NCBI GenBank assembly: GCA_002104905.1
Contig: MCFE01000567.1
Coordinates: 1 to 57,221, forward strand
DNA length: 57,221 nucleotides
Direction of reading: 5' to 3'
Source: Basidiobolus meristosporus CBS 931.73
Lineage: Eukaryota; Basidiobolomycota; Basidiobolomycetes; Basidiobolales; Basidiobolaceae
The notes below the pieces were generated by a model. It saw only the letters and a list, made by a program, of their open reading frames with translations. It did no database searches and was not told the DNA's origin. Every line of letters begins with the position of its first letter. Within the stretch, counting starts at the first letter, position 1. Shown piece after piece: positions 1-11,309 of this stretch. The position numbers were made by a program, and so were the translations under genes.

Positions 1-2521
1 GTGAGGAATATACCTCAGAACTTTTTATCTACTTGAGTAAAATTCATTTTATAAGTCAAGAGACTACTGTACCATACTCCCAATGGCAAAATGAAGTAGC
101 AGAATGTGTAAACAGATCAGTAAATGATATAGTACCATATATGATCAAGTATTATCTTATGATTTTTGGGTGAATCAGTTGCTACAGCTGTACACCTTAG
201 AAGTAGGTGGTATACTGAATACTTTACAATTCTACTCAATTTGTATTGTGGTAAGCATATAGACTCAGTGCAGAACATCCACTAATACTTGAGTGTACAG
301 CATATGATAAGAAACTGCCTAGAAATCTGGCAAAACTTGAGTCAAAAAGTTTAAAATGCATATTTTTGGGCAACTGCAATGAGAGAAAGGCCTACAGACT
401 CTACAATACCAAAGTACAGAAGCCTATCAAGTCCAGGGATATGCTGTTTGAAGAAATTGAAGATTTTCATTAAAAATGACATCAGATGATGACAGAAATC
501 TGATCTCATGTCCACTAATAGTCAGGATGGAGTCAGAGCAAAGCAATGACATTTCTCCCTCCAGAGGACTTTGAAACTGTGGTTCATCCTGAATCAGTGT
601 CTAGGATTGTCCCAGAGGTGATAAATTCAGTATCACAAACCAGGAGATCCAACTGTACCAGATATAGCCCAAATCTCAGCATTAACAAGGTTACAAACTT
701 AGCTTACGCCAATTCAGTCCATGAAGATGAGCCTCAGACTGTAGAAGAAGACCCAAATAGCCCTCAGACAAAGTCTTGGAGATCCACAATGACTGTGAAG
801 TGCCAGGCCCTGATGGAAAATCAAGCTTGAGACTTGGTCAAGTTGCCAATTAGCCAGATATCACTAGCATGCAGGTGGGTCTTCATGACAAAATACAAAG
901 CTGATGGTGCAACTGACAGACACAAAGCAAGACTTGCACCTAACTTACTTTTAAACAAAAGAACTTGACTATACTGAAACCTTTGCACCAGTAGCCAAGC
1001 TTGATTCTGTCTAATAAGTATTGGCTACTGCAGCCTAATATAAGCTTTGTGTACATCAACTGGATTTAGAAACCTTTTTTTTGAATGAGGAACTTGATGA
1101 GGACATATATATGGACCAGCATTATGAGCTTGCTGACCACAGAATCCCTATTGGGTTTGCAAGCTTAAAAAATCTCTATATTGTATCAAACAATCACCAA
1201 GAGCCTAGAATAAGAAGAAAGATTCTTATCTGGACTCTTTGAGTCTCTAAAGGAGTAATGTTGACTATAGTGTATACTATATGCCAAGTGGAGCAAATAC
1301 AGCTCTGTTAGCACTATATGAGGATGCTCTTTTTTATAGCTGCCAACAACCTTGATAAAGTGGAAAGACTAAATCAAGGATTTCTAAGGAGCTCATGATA
1401 ATCTAGGAAAACTCAGCTACTACTTAGGGATAAGGCTCTCCATACACAAAAGCACTCAGACTATTGCCCAGGGCTAGCCCAAGTAGCTTAATGATATACC
1501 AAAGAAGTACAAAATGGAATACTGTAAACTGGCAGCTACCCCAATGGAGACAAACCTTAGCTTGGTCAAATCCCTACCAAATCAAGAGAGCTTGGTGTCA
1601 TCTGAAAGCCCTGCCATTTCTTATCACTCTATAATTTACAGTCTGATGTGTATCATGCTTGGAACATGTCCAGATATCTCATATTTAGTAGGAGCTGTCA
1701 GCCAGCAGAATCAGAACTTTGGATATAATCATATTGCAAGAGTCAAGCAGATTCTTAGATACCTAGAGGGTACTGCTGATATCTGCCTAAGCACTAAGAG
1801 AAAAATAATTGAGAAAAGGCCAACAAAATACTATCATAATACCAGCATAATTCCAAGTTTCTCAAAATTGACAACTCATAATATATCTGTTTTTTGCTGA
1901 TGGACAGGCAAGCAAACAGATTCTCCAAGAGGAGACTAGACAAACTAGCATCCATGCCAAATTTGGTAATTAGTTGCCCATCACTTCCATCAAAAATTGC
2001 ATTTGAAATTGTGAACTCAAAACACCAGCTGAATACTAGCAAAATATCATCAGAATATCAGCAGAATATCAGCTAAAAATCAGATGAATTCCAAGATTAA
2101 GATTTTTCATAGGTAAGGTACATGTACAAGGATTCACAACCAGATCTTGAAGGATAATCTGATATATCCTACCTTAGGGGCAGAGTAAATAGTAGCCTGT
2201 GAGGCTACAAACAAAGCAATGTGGTTAACAAACTTTTTTAAAGATCTAGGCTTATGTCAAACAAGCTTATTACTTTATTTCAGGATAATCAAGGATATTT
2301 ATAATTAGGTAGAAATCCAAATTCTCATGCTAGAACTAAGCACATAGATATTAGTGACCATTTCATATCAAAAGCTATAGAGAATAACTCAACCAACTTA
2401 GATTATTGCCCCAAAGATGAAATGATTTCAGACATATTTGCCAAACCATCAGCTAAAAACAAATTTGAATTTCTTAGGTCAAAATAGGACTAGTTGGTAT
2501 GAGCATATAGTTAGGTGGGAA
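1..2521 (+). pseudogene. copia-1 copy A: integrase to RNase H remnant, cut by window edge
   Basis: The window opens inside the integrase core of a Ty1/copia polyprotein. The DNA aligns by eye with the near-intact copia-1 copy (38441 onward here matches base 1 onward), running through the integrase C-terminus (about 370-830), reverse transcriptase (about 840-1510), the RT/RNase H hinge (readable 1514-1900) and the RNase H end (about 2150-2500). Many stops and frameshifts break it; the only longer readable pieces are 546-830 and 1514-1900. About 190 bp of RNase H are missing and a foreign segment sits at about 1797-2127. The 3' LTR follows at 2522. Non-functional and clearly older than the 36.4-41.1 kb copy. 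Confidence 0.85.
1797..2127. other. about 330-bp insertion inside copia-1 copy A
   Basis: Homology to copia-1 RNase H stops at about 1797 and resumes at about 2128, so this stretch is foreign to the element. It is AT-rich and ends in short imperfect tandem copies of a CAGAATATCAG-type unit (about 2050-2075). I see no coding motif, no clear terminal inverted repeat and no poly-A tail. Boundaries are approximate because the host copy is degenerate. Confidence 0.45.
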
Positions 2522-2870
2522 TGTTGTAATAATTTGTAACACACCTAAATACTCACCAAACATAGCCACTTAGACCATTACCTACATATCCTAGAGAATA
2601 ACTGACCAAATTCCATGTCAGAGTTTACTTTAAATATATTTACCAAAATATCAGGAACCTAGATCATCAAGATTCTAAGAGTTGTCCAAAGAGTATCACC
2701 CTTTGCACACTTGTTTTTAGGACCTTCCTAAACCTATTCTACACATTTGTTATGCCAAGACTATGTAATGATACAGATACTACTTTTGCATTGAATAATT
2801 TGTTAATTATAAACCACATAATCTACTTGTTGTTCCAATCACTTCTAATATCCCCAATACTCTTACAACA
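2522..2870 (+). repeat. copia-1 3' LTR of copy A
   Basis: A 349-bp LTR beginning TGTTGTAA and ending TTACAACA, collinear with the two 350-bp LTRs of the intact copy but with many substitutions. It follows the RNase H remnant and the purine-rich GGTGGGAATG stretch. The next base already belongs to a Tnp2 transposon remnant. Confidence 0.9.
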
Positions 2871-4680
2871 GAGAGTACAATAGACACTTTTAGGCAATAA
2901 GGATGCCAAGAGATATTGGCTAATGCTGAATGAATTTTTTATGCTTTCTAACAGGATATTACTAAATGGCCATCATATCAAAGCACCTATTATTATCTGC
3001 AGAGGAGATACTCCAGCCATCTGCAAATTAGCCAGCTTTTCTGGGCACAATGGATGGTGTTGCTGTCAAATGTGTGAAAACCAGGGGATATACTTCATAA
3101 CTTCCACACATTATTATTATCCAAACACCAACACCAAGAGCATCATTGTCTCACAGAACATACAGAAGTCAGCATGCAATTGCAGCAAAGCTGGCAAGCT
3201 AAATGTCATTGGCCAGAAAGTGGAAATAATTGAAAACCAGAGATACTTGGGATAGAGGGTATCTGTTGGAACAAATGCTCTCCACTGGGAGCAATGCATT
3301 TGTTTTTCAACAATATCTCTATACCAATGAGCAAGTTGTACACAGGGGAGTTCAAGCTAAATGAACACTTTGAGATACCAGAGAAAGTTGAAAGAATGGC
3401 AAGATATTACTGAGTATCTTCTGCCCAAAGTACTTCTCATGGCATTAATCAATATTTCTGCATATGCAACAATGCAAATGCAAGGACTAAATGAACTGGA
3501 TATGCATTTTTCAGGTGGCCTTCTGAGGCCATCTCTATTAAGAGTATATTGGAAGTATTGGGAGTTGTAGGCTGACATTGTAGGAATATTTATCCAGCAG
3601 CAGATCACCAATGCCAACTTGATGCCTCTATTACTTGTATGCAAGGAGTTTGTGACAGGATTTGGACAGCTATGCTATGAGCATAAAGCTGAATGCATAG
3701 ATATCTGCCATTACTGTACCCATTCTCTGCTTCATCTTACTTGCTATGTGGAGAATATTGGGCTTTGCTTCACCTTTTGGGAGATTCCTACAGAGCAGGT
3801 GTTTGCAGAGATAGCAAGACAAGCGAAGTTGCATGTACTACCATATCCCAATCTCCTCAAAAGTATTACCTTCAAGTCCGTCATAGATGTGATGAATTGG
3901 CACATGGAGGACAGCCAGACATTCAGGAGAAATTCATGACAAGAGTGGCTGCAACCAAGCATATGTTTGCAAGAAGTATATATTAGTAGCAATACAAAGT
4001 ACATGGCAATGTAGCAAGTGTCATGCTGAAAGGCTGTAAAGTTGAGGTGATATAAGTGTGTCAAATGCAGCAGGTGTGCACATATGTAGAGGTTAGTCAG
4101 CAGGAGACAAAGGTATTTCTGGTTCAAGCTTTGTGTGGAATATCCATGGTAGTTGTGGATAAGCAAATGAAGAAGGGTGATTCTACAGTGGAATATATCT
4201 GTGGCACCAAGGGAACTAGAAAAAGAAAACACCAATTGGCAAACTTGTATGGTAGCATTACACAGAACTAGCTGTAGGCTGCTATACTGCCAATATAATG
4301 CTGGCAGAGGTTTGCAATGAGACCTTCAGGACACCATCAAGTTTCCTACAATATAAGGCAGCTAAATGTATTGGCTGGTTAGGTCTGCCTAAACAAATGT
4401 AGTGCACATTAAGACCATTGAAATACCAAGCTGTTCATGCCAAAAGACTGCCAAAACTTGGTCAAGTATTTTAGTTTATTTGGCAATAAAATCAGCAAAA
4501 TGCCATACACCCATGAGACCAAATTATTCTTCATGGGGTATTATTACAGTGTAGTGGTGTTGAGGAACTCCTGGGAGAAGCTACAAAACTCAAGGTGTGT
4601 GAGGTGTAGTAGGTCCTGCAAGGTTTTAAAAGGCACTGCAAATCCAACCAATCAGGGATCAGTAGTCTGAAGCCCATGCC
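2871..4680 (+). pseudogene. Tnp2-type (CACTA/EnSpm-like) transposase remnant, copy a
   Basis: Broken transposase gene. The piece at 2923-3255 has the Tnp2 signature GDTPA...CKLASFSGHNG followed by a Cys pair (CCQMCE), which in this family is the catalytic-domain Asp and a zinc-binding C-x2-C. The piece at 3619-3939 has the downstream motif LLHLTCYVENIG...FWEIPTEQ typical of the distal part of Tnp2 proteins. The C-terminal region is at 3950-4271, followed by non-coding 3' sequence to about 4680 that recurs at 35.4-35.7 kb, 34.4-34.8 kb, 6.5-6.9 kb and 9.7-9.95 kb. Several stops and frame changes; not functional. I found no CACTA terminal repeat, so the superfamily call rests on the protein. 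Confidence 0.75.
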
Positions 4681-4956
4681 ACATAGAGATACCATACATG
4701 GTATTGAAATGGCAGGGATGGTAGCAAAAACTTAGGTCATATTTCATGGGTATTGACATGGGTACTTCTCCAATGTAGCTACTTGTACTGAATACAAAGC
4801 TGAATAACATCTGGGATAATTAATGCTAATAACTAATCAGGGTGAGCATCATATGGGGGTAATACCATTAATATGGGCAAAAGAAGATTGGGATAATATT
4901 GATAAGATAAAGTATGGATGAGTGCATCATAATAGCTATATGAATAAACTTGTTGG
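4681..4956. other. unassigned repeat-derived sequence
   Basis: No gene. About 70 bp here (4845-4915, with ATATGGGGG and GATAAGATAAA) recur at 47205-47290, in both places next to a broken retroelement end, so the segment is itself dispersed. Confidence 0.5.
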
Positions 4957-5330
4957 TTGAAGGTATGTTTACCCTACCACAGCAGTCTAGTCAGTGAGAA
5001 TGTCTCCTTGACTGAGGAGTGCAATGGTAGTATCATCAGTGCTGTAGTACAGAAAGTCTTTAGCTATTTCCTGTTCAGAGAGGGTGCACATCTTGCAGAG
5101 CTTCCCCCATTGGAGTATGAAGCTTTCCTCATTTTTTCCATCAAACTAGTGGGCCCCATGTGAGAGTAATAGAGGGATTGAACTCATGTCAAATAAATGG
5201 GTTGGTGCTATAGTTCTGCCAATATAGGTATTCTCTCTTCAATATGTAAATTATGGCTTAAATCTTCTGGTTAATCCTGCTGGGTTTTAGGGCGCCTGTG
5301 TGAATCCCCCATGTTGGGAGCCAAATATTT
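4957..5330 (-). pseudogene. gypsy-2 leader and gag 5' part, broken
   Basis: Read on the minus strand, 5330 downward matches 46643-47030: a PBS-like TTTGGCTCCCAACATGGGGG directly after the LTR, then a leader, then the gag segment whose better copy reads FDGTNVESFIFKWGKL. Here the frame is broken by substitutions and small indels. The match stops at about 4957, so only the 5' end of the element survives. Confidence 0.7.
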
Positions 5331-5785
5331 GGTGGTGTATAAGTCCAAGGGAGAGATAGTCTAACAATTCTCAATTGTTTTGTGTGTGGAGTGCTCACTG
5401 GGTGCAATAACCTCTGGCAAAAGGTTGCTAACAATACTTTGATTCTGTCTCTACTCTAATGTCAAGGGAAATAACGCCACAAGCTTGTTAAGGGAAAACT
5501 ATCAAACTACAATTCCCAACCTAGTTGGCTTCTTAATTAAAGTATGTGCTGAGTTCAGCACCCTTTGAGATGAAAATGTGCCAAAGCTTCCAATGTCAAA
5601 GCAACTACAAACTCAACCTGCAAAGACTAAGTAGGCATGCAGCCATGGTTAATGTTTACAGAGACAGAAAAGTATCTTTGCCTGTACAAGAAAGAACTTG
5701 GGAAGAATCAAACATAATAGAAGATAACTACTATCAGTAATCCTAACAAGTAGTGCTTCCAAAGTCAGTTGGAAATCAGTATGTG
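5331..5785 (-). repeat. gypsy-2 LTR, 3' half (R-U5)
   Basis: Reverse complement of about 46196-46642. Minus-strand reading ends at the motif CTTATACACCACCA just before the PBS-like TTTGGC. The U3 half present at 45810-46190 is missing here. Confidence 0.7.
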
Positions 5786-5814
5786 TTCCTGCTCATGAGA
5801 AATAGGGAAGTAAA

Positions 5815-6265
5815 GAATATGGGATCGGCCTATTTTTCAGTGGGTGTAACTGTGACCTCACTACACCAAACAATCAATCACCTCCAACATTAGTGTATAT
5901 TGTTTGAATGTGGCCTCTTTTTCACACTTCTGAGGTTCTGGCTCAATCAATTCTCTTACTTTTGAGAATAGGAGTGTATATGTATCCATTTAAACCTCTG
6001 TTATACCTCAATTACCAATTGTACTGACCCACACAGGTCTTTATATCCAACACTAGCATTAATTCCAACCCCACACTCAATATGTATCTCCATTAAAATC
6101 CACCATTCAAGAAGTGTTTCTACTGCGATGCACTTTCTGTGACTTTGACAGGAATTCTGTGGCTTTATGCCACTGTTCACTCACTGGTTCCCATATGTCC
6201 TGGTTTTCAGCTGGCACTGCAAGGTCTAGCACCTCATCTGCCACTCTGTGCAATAAATCCTTGGA
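5815..6265 (-). pseudogene. retro-3 gag remnant
   Basis: Reverse-strand sequence collinear with 33800-34225 and with 29840-30330 (plus). The three copies share a stretch encoding a gag-like segment and the run TTTATGCCACTG...CTGGTTTTCAGC. No open frame remains. About 25 bp at 5836-5862 instead match the gypsy-2 region near 45570-45600, so the junction between elements is a patchwork. Confidence 0.55.
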
Positions 6266-6534
6266 ATATTCAAGTGCATTTTCTTAAGCTTTTGCTCCAA
6301 TTGAATCCCGCCATTGTATGTATCTTTAGTTTTCAAGTAAATCCAAATCTGGCTTATGGCTTATAGCTTGCCAGCTTTGCTGCAATTGCATGCTGAGCAC
6401 TGTGCATTATTTTTGTGAGAAGACAATCTTTTTAGCATTGGTATTTAGATAATAATAATATTTGTGAGCAATGGATTGAATCCCCTGGATCTCACACTTA
6501 CAACAGTAATACCTTCCATTTTGCCTCAAAAAGC
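6266..6534. other. no gene recognised
   Basis: AT-rich repeat debris. A piece around 6490-6530 (CAGTAATACCTTCCATT) recurs near 20990-21020. No coding signal seen. Confidence 0.4.
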
Positions 6535-6905
6535 CAGTGGTCCAACAAAAATAATTTGGTCCTGCTGGTGGATCCATTCTGGATTGGCTGTCCAGATCCC
6601 ATTGGGAGACTGCTACAGTACCAGCAGCTTGGAATTAATGACCATCCACATATGACAGGTTCACTATGGCATTTGGCTAACTTTACAGCTAAATAAAGGT
6701 AAAAACATAATGGTGTTTGAACAGCAATTTACCAAGGGTGGTATGGTATTGTGTGCTCTTAGTGTGCTATACAATTATTTGAGTGGATCTAACCAGCCAG
6801 TACATCCAAGTGCCTAAAATGGCAGAAAACTTGACAGTGTTTTGATGGCCTCTTTGCAAGCCACTGATGGCATTATCATGGCAGCATGGTGGCCTACAAT
6901 TAGTT
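6535..6905 (-). pseudogene. Tnp2 transposon 3' end fragment
   Basis: Matches 34400-34770 and 35385-35750 in the same orientation, including CCAGCAGCTTGGAAT, the AACTTGACAGTGTTTT block and GGCAGCATGGTGGCC. In the longer copies this sequence lies just downstream of the Tnp2 coding end, so it is the 3' flank of the transposase gene. No coding part is left here. Confidence 0.6.
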
Positions 6906-7074
6906 ATGTATAATGCTACCATGTCAAAAACTCCAAAGACAGTTGCAATGACCACAGTAAATATTAGACAATACAGGTACAGCAAAAGGTTGCAGCACTG
7001 CTTCCAGAGCAATACTCCAGAAAAGACACTGGAGTATTGCAGGTATTGTTTAAAAGACCAGCAGACAAGGTCCT
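6906..7074 (+). pseudogene. retro-3 gag N-terminal fragment
   Basis: Matches the gag starts at 29740-29900 (plus) and 34164-34370 (minus): AAAAGGTTGCAGCACT followed by the AAG-rich stretch. Ends abruptly where the copia-2 LTR begins. Confidence 0.5.
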
Positions 7075-7225
7075 TGTTGCAATTTAAGAAGAATTGTGAG
7101 TATAAGGAACTTATGATGAAATAATGCTGATAGTTGAAATGTTGTTCATTCTTAAAGAAGCGCAGTATTTATACCTTGGCCGAAGTAAAGCAGCTGTAAC
7201 ACTAAGTAAGGAGGGTTTTCAGCAT
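7075..7225 (-). repeat. copia-2 LTR, R-U5 part
   Basis: Begins TGTTGCAATTT (LTR 3' end when read on the minus strand) and is collinear with 21532-21690, including the inverted TATA-like GTATTTATACC. The U3 half is gone. Confidence 0.6.
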
Positions 7226-8390
7226 ATACAACAGCATACCCAGTGGCAGAGCATCTGTTAGTTCAATCCCTAACCCAAGCTGAATCACTACAGCCATTAA
7301 ATCTTTGCCTATTAGTTGATTCAAAGTATTCCATCAATACAAATTTGGCTGCTGAAGAAAATGTTTCCTTCAGTTCTGGTCCACAGGTATGGGAACAGCA
7401 GCTGGCCACCAATGTAGCGTTACACTTAACAATGGTAGCATTTATGGCTATCTTGATCTTGTAGACCCATGTTTAGCCTATTGGCAATCTCCCAGCAGAT
7501 AGTTAGGCAAGTTCTTATATTTTGCCCAATCAGTACTTGATACTCTTCCTGCTTGGCTTGTTGTCACATGGCAGCTTTTGGATCTTGGATTGCCTGTTCC
7601 AGAATCTGATGTTTAGTACATAAGGCAAAATCTGCTTCCTCATAGTCATTGGATGTCTGCCACCAAGGTCCTGGGGCATTTCTTTTGCTGGCAGATCCCC
7701 TAACAGGTATAACCAAAATAATCTGGAGCTATTTGCACATTTAGCCACTCCATTTTGATGCTTAGTATGCTGAAGAGTGGTTTGTTGTAGTATACCAACA
7801 ATTAGGCAGTACTTTGCAACCTCCTTAGAAGAGCATCCCATTCATTATCACTTTGAAGTACCTTCAATATGTACCCAGTATATATTTCTGCAATGTTATT
7901 GAAGTGTTTAAGCATTGCTGGAGCCTTATCCTTTGCCTTGAGGGTGTACACTCATGAATATGTCTTCTTGTTGCCAATAAAAGTCATAGAATAACTCTTG
8001 GCTCCAAAGAATAGTTTTCCTGTGGGCCCACATACTACTAAGTGCACAATGGCAAGTATTTATTAGAGTGCCACCAGAGCACCCAATGCATTATTTATCT
8101 TATTTGCCATATGAACACTCCTTACAGATACTTGATTTGATTGGAAATGAGTCATTAGGGCTAAAAGCAAGTGGATTATTCAGCAATTGGCTCATTTTCT
8201 GTTCTGCAATGTCAGTCAGTTACTTCAGTATAGCAGTGTTAGCATACTAGGTAAAGTGATCTTGCATTGTAGCTTGTTTGTATTGTGATCTCTAACTCAC
8301 AAAGCTAACTTTTGTCTTATGTGGATTGTGAGCCTATCCCTGCTCATATCAACTCCCAGATTGAGACCAGCAAGATCTAGATGTGTGATT
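7226..8390 (-). pseudogene. copia-2 copy 2: RNase H/RT scraps and integrase remnant
   Basis: Minus-strand copia fragments in normal gene order. A short RNase H piece (7230-7330) matches 22310-22400. An RT-proximal scrap is at about 7500-7560. The integrase core is at 7530-8060, reading QQTTLQHTKHQNGVAKCAN, the degenerate form of the copia TxPYTPQQNGVAERAN motif. A GAG-pre-integrase region at 8060-8385 matches 28215-28510. Large internal deletions and many stops. Confidence 0.7.
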
Positions 8391-9335
8391 AGATGACACC
8401 AGTGAAAAAAGAATTTCCAGGATACCTTATGGACCTAACAGAGTACAGTAATCCATCAACTGGTAAATGATAAGATGTAGTGGGAACAGAAGTGGCACAT
8501 GTCTACTAAGTATAGTAGAAGGGGCCTTGAGGATTTACTGTAATTTATTTGCATAACTGTTGCAGGATGTAACTTAACTTGTTCAGGTTACCACTGGATC
8601 ACGGTCATACAGCAGGCTAAATATGAATTAGAGAGCTTCCTGATACCGGCATGGGCTAATAGTTGCACAGCATTCAAAAAATGCAGCCATTGCTACATAT
8701 TCAACTTGACCACAACTAGCCATCCCAGAAGAAAAAGATTATTCTCATTCTGGATATACTCCAGTAAGAACCTGTCTAAAGAAGCTCCTGCAGCCTAGCA
8801 AATATTGAGATGCTATTAAGTACCACACCCTGTATCAATCAAGAGCAAACATTATGTGCTACCAAGAAGTTGCAAAAATAGCAGTCTTGAAATAATTCTG
8901 GTATTCATCAGGTATTCTACAATTAACTTGTTCAAATTATTAGCTGAAGTTTTGAATAGAAGCAGTTAGCAGTTGGTGACCATAATTGCCATAAATGCTA
9001 GCTTGCCTAGTTGTGTGCCTCAAAGTTTGAGAGATAAAACCAGCACAAGATCAGCAGAGCACTATCATAGTAGCAGTTGATCCCTAACTTTATTAAGTGT
9101 GACAATCCTCAATAACTGAAGTGCTAGCACTACAGAATATAAGCCAACATCCTTTCCAGGGAGTGACCAAGCCTGCTTCCATTTTCCCTGAGTTCAATAA
9201 TCAGCTGCTCATTATTTCTACCATAAAGTGCAAAAGGAAATTAAAAGTAGAAATGCCAGTGTAATACTTTAAGAATATCCGGTGAATACTAGCTAAAATA
9301 TATTGAATTTAACTCTGAGCCTTTTGCTATGGCTG
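8391..9335. repeat. unassigned dispersed repeat, shared with 19890-20480
   Basis: Parts of this stretch, notably GGGGCCTTGAGGATTTACTG (8520-8540) and the block around 8790-8810 (CCTAGCAAATATTGAGA), recur in order at 19948-20240. The minus strand reads a weak RNase H-like QVEYVAMAAFF, which suggests but does not prove a third copia family. No open frame. Confidence 0.4.
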
Positions 9336-10005
9336 GGACTGCACCTATAAGGGGACCAGAATCCTGCAGGAAGAGCACATCCAACAGTCAAGTACCAAAA
9401 AGAATTTTGGAGATATGGAAGAGGTATTGCCAATAAAAGTTGTGTCAAACAAGCACACACTTGTAGGATGTATGTGTTATCAGCAATACCTGGAGTATGG
9501 GAGCTCTTTATATATCACTCTGAAATGCTGTAGAGTTGTGACAGCAGGTAGGCAAATAAAAAGGTGTAATTTTGCAGAGGACTAAATTAATGGCCGGGAG
9601 GAGGTAAAAATATGAGATACCATTAGTTAAACTGGTACAGTTTTATTATACATGACTAGCTATAGGCCTCTGAACTGTCAAGATGATACTAACATAGGCC
9701 CATTAGAAGGCTGGTCTAAATATATTTAGACCACATAAAGACCATCTAAATGCCAGGAAAACCCTTCCAAGTGTATCACTTTTTTTGGCTATACATTCAG
9801 CAAAACATTATCACAATTCCACCAGAATATTGTCAGGGGTGTTACAAACTCCAAGCTGCTGGCATCTTAGTGGCCTTTTGTGGGATCCCAATGGCTGGTC
9901 CGGATTGGATCCACCCACAAGATCAAGTTATTTCTCATTGGGCATAACAAGCCGCTGTCCTACTATTCTTCAGCTGGTGTCTGCAATAGTGCATAGTTGG
10001 AACTA
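9336..10005 (+). pseudogene. Tnp2 transposon fragment, copy b (C-terminal end and 3' flank)
   Basis: 9340-9620 matches the distal coding part in the 15.66-15.95 kb and 36.0-36.2 kb copies (CCAGAATCCTGCAG, AAAGTTGTG..., ATCAGCAATACCTGGAG). 9640-9950 matches the 3' flank, with CCAAGCTGCTGGCATC and GGATCCACCC. Heavily mutated. Confidence 0.55.
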
Positions 10006-10756
10006 GATAACCTTACTTGTATTTGGGCTGCACATATATTGAATCAGGTTAAGCCTTAGGGGACATACTGCATCTATATGTGCATATGGTGATGCCACTT
10101 TAGTTATAGAGCTTGCTCTGGTGAGAGATCAATGATTCTTATATTTCATCTTGCTGTAGTGTTTCATAGACAAGACTGTTTTTAAACTTACATTAACATT
10201 AACAAAAAGTAATATAATAACATGATGTTATTGAATACCAATTTGTTGGCCTCATGGACAAGACAACTTATACTGAATGCCACAACAGCAGAGCAAGTAA
10301 AGCATGTGTGGATTGCAACATATCTCACAGCCATCAAGAATGTGAAGGGCATAGAATGACTATCCATATTTCAGTCTGTGGTTTGAAGCAAAAGTCATAC
10401 ATGAGCATTCATCAGTGCAGAACTAACAATATCATGCAAGGTACTTGATGCTTATACAAAGACACCAAGCAACACTTGCAACCTTACACTGGCTGAGTTG
10501 GGTGAGCTTTTGACAGCCTACAGCTAACCTCAGTCTTCTGAATATGGCCTGTACAATAATGACACTAGTGAAGAAGGTTCACTGATAGGTTGTGAGAATA
10601 GTCCTTGTTAAACCAGAGGAATTGAGATAATTGGTAATATGTTACAGCAAATTCACAATCCAATATACTTCACATCAGCTCCAATTAATAATTTACATAT
10701 ACAACAATAAAAATACAAGGGTGGAATAAATGCATATATTTCTATAAAAGTATGCT
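10006..10756 (+). pseudogene. Cys/His-rich ORF fragment, possible N-terminal part of Tnp2 copy c
   Basis: A 64-residue reading frame at 10254-10448 carries regularly spaced Cys and His residues (TECHNSRASKACVDCNISH, then HQECEGHR), resembling a zinc-binding module. Acidic codons follow (NNDTSEEGS). It sits directly upstream of a Tnp2 segment in the same orientation, where a transposase N-terminus would be, but I cannot match it to another copy in this window. No start context or promoter is evident. Function not assigned. Confidence 0.35.
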
Positions 10757-10920
10757 TCTAGGAACTTTCTTACCCAGAGTACATTGGAAGCATTGGGAGT
10801 CATATTTGGGAATTGCAGGTATATTTATCCAGAAACAGATCACAAAAGCCAATTTTGCAGCTTAACAACCTTTTTGCAAGGAATTTATTATGGAATTAGA
10901 GCAGCTATTCCATATACGTG
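10757..10920 (+). pseudogene. Tnp2 copy c, left part (split by gypsy-1)
   Basis: CATTGGAAGCATTGGGAG...ATATTTATCCAG matches copy a at 3547-3660. The match is cut at 10920 by the gypsy-1 LTR and resumes at 15215 with GTAGCTGAATGCATATATC, the next bases of copy a (3684 onward). Confidence 0.75.
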
Positions 10921-11295
10921 TGTTACAAGTCTTGGTATAAAAGTTATAGAGGAATAGGGAGTTTAGCTAGTATTATATTCACTAAAACCTGAACTCCTCT
11001 TGATTGAGATTCCAGCAGCTCCTTATATACATTTTGCCAGATCAATTGCTGACTAATTGTATTCCCTGATGTAGGCTGTGGCTGATGACTCATTTAATTG
11101 CATCATCATCACCCAATAAGATCCTACTTAATATATATATATATTTCTGTCTGATAAGGATCTGCTGATTCATTTGCTGACTAATGTTACTGACTTGATA
11201 GATAATACTGATATACTGATAACCTAAACAAATAACTAATTGATTTGACTAAAAAAACTGATCTAATTTAAACATCCTAGGGGCATATCATAACA
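10921..11295 (-). repeat. gypsy-1 3' LTR
   Basis: 375 bp, plus-strand TGTTACAAGTC...ATCATAACA. It contains a reversed TATA-like TATATACATT and a (TA)n run at about 11132-11142. A polypurine tract (AGCAGGGGATAA on the minus strand, 11296-11307) abuts it, as required for plus-strand priming. Confidence 0.85.
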
Positions 11296-11309
11296 TTATC
11301 CCCTGCTAA

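Noticed and set aside
3744-4235. 163-codon minus-strand frame
   Set aside because: Antisense of the Tnp2 distal coding region; His/Leu-rich shadow without motif.
11125-11150. (TA)n runs near 11135, 15055 and 16965 as origins or tRNA-like structures
   Set aside because: They are LTR or MITE microsatellites; two of them are the same LTR position.
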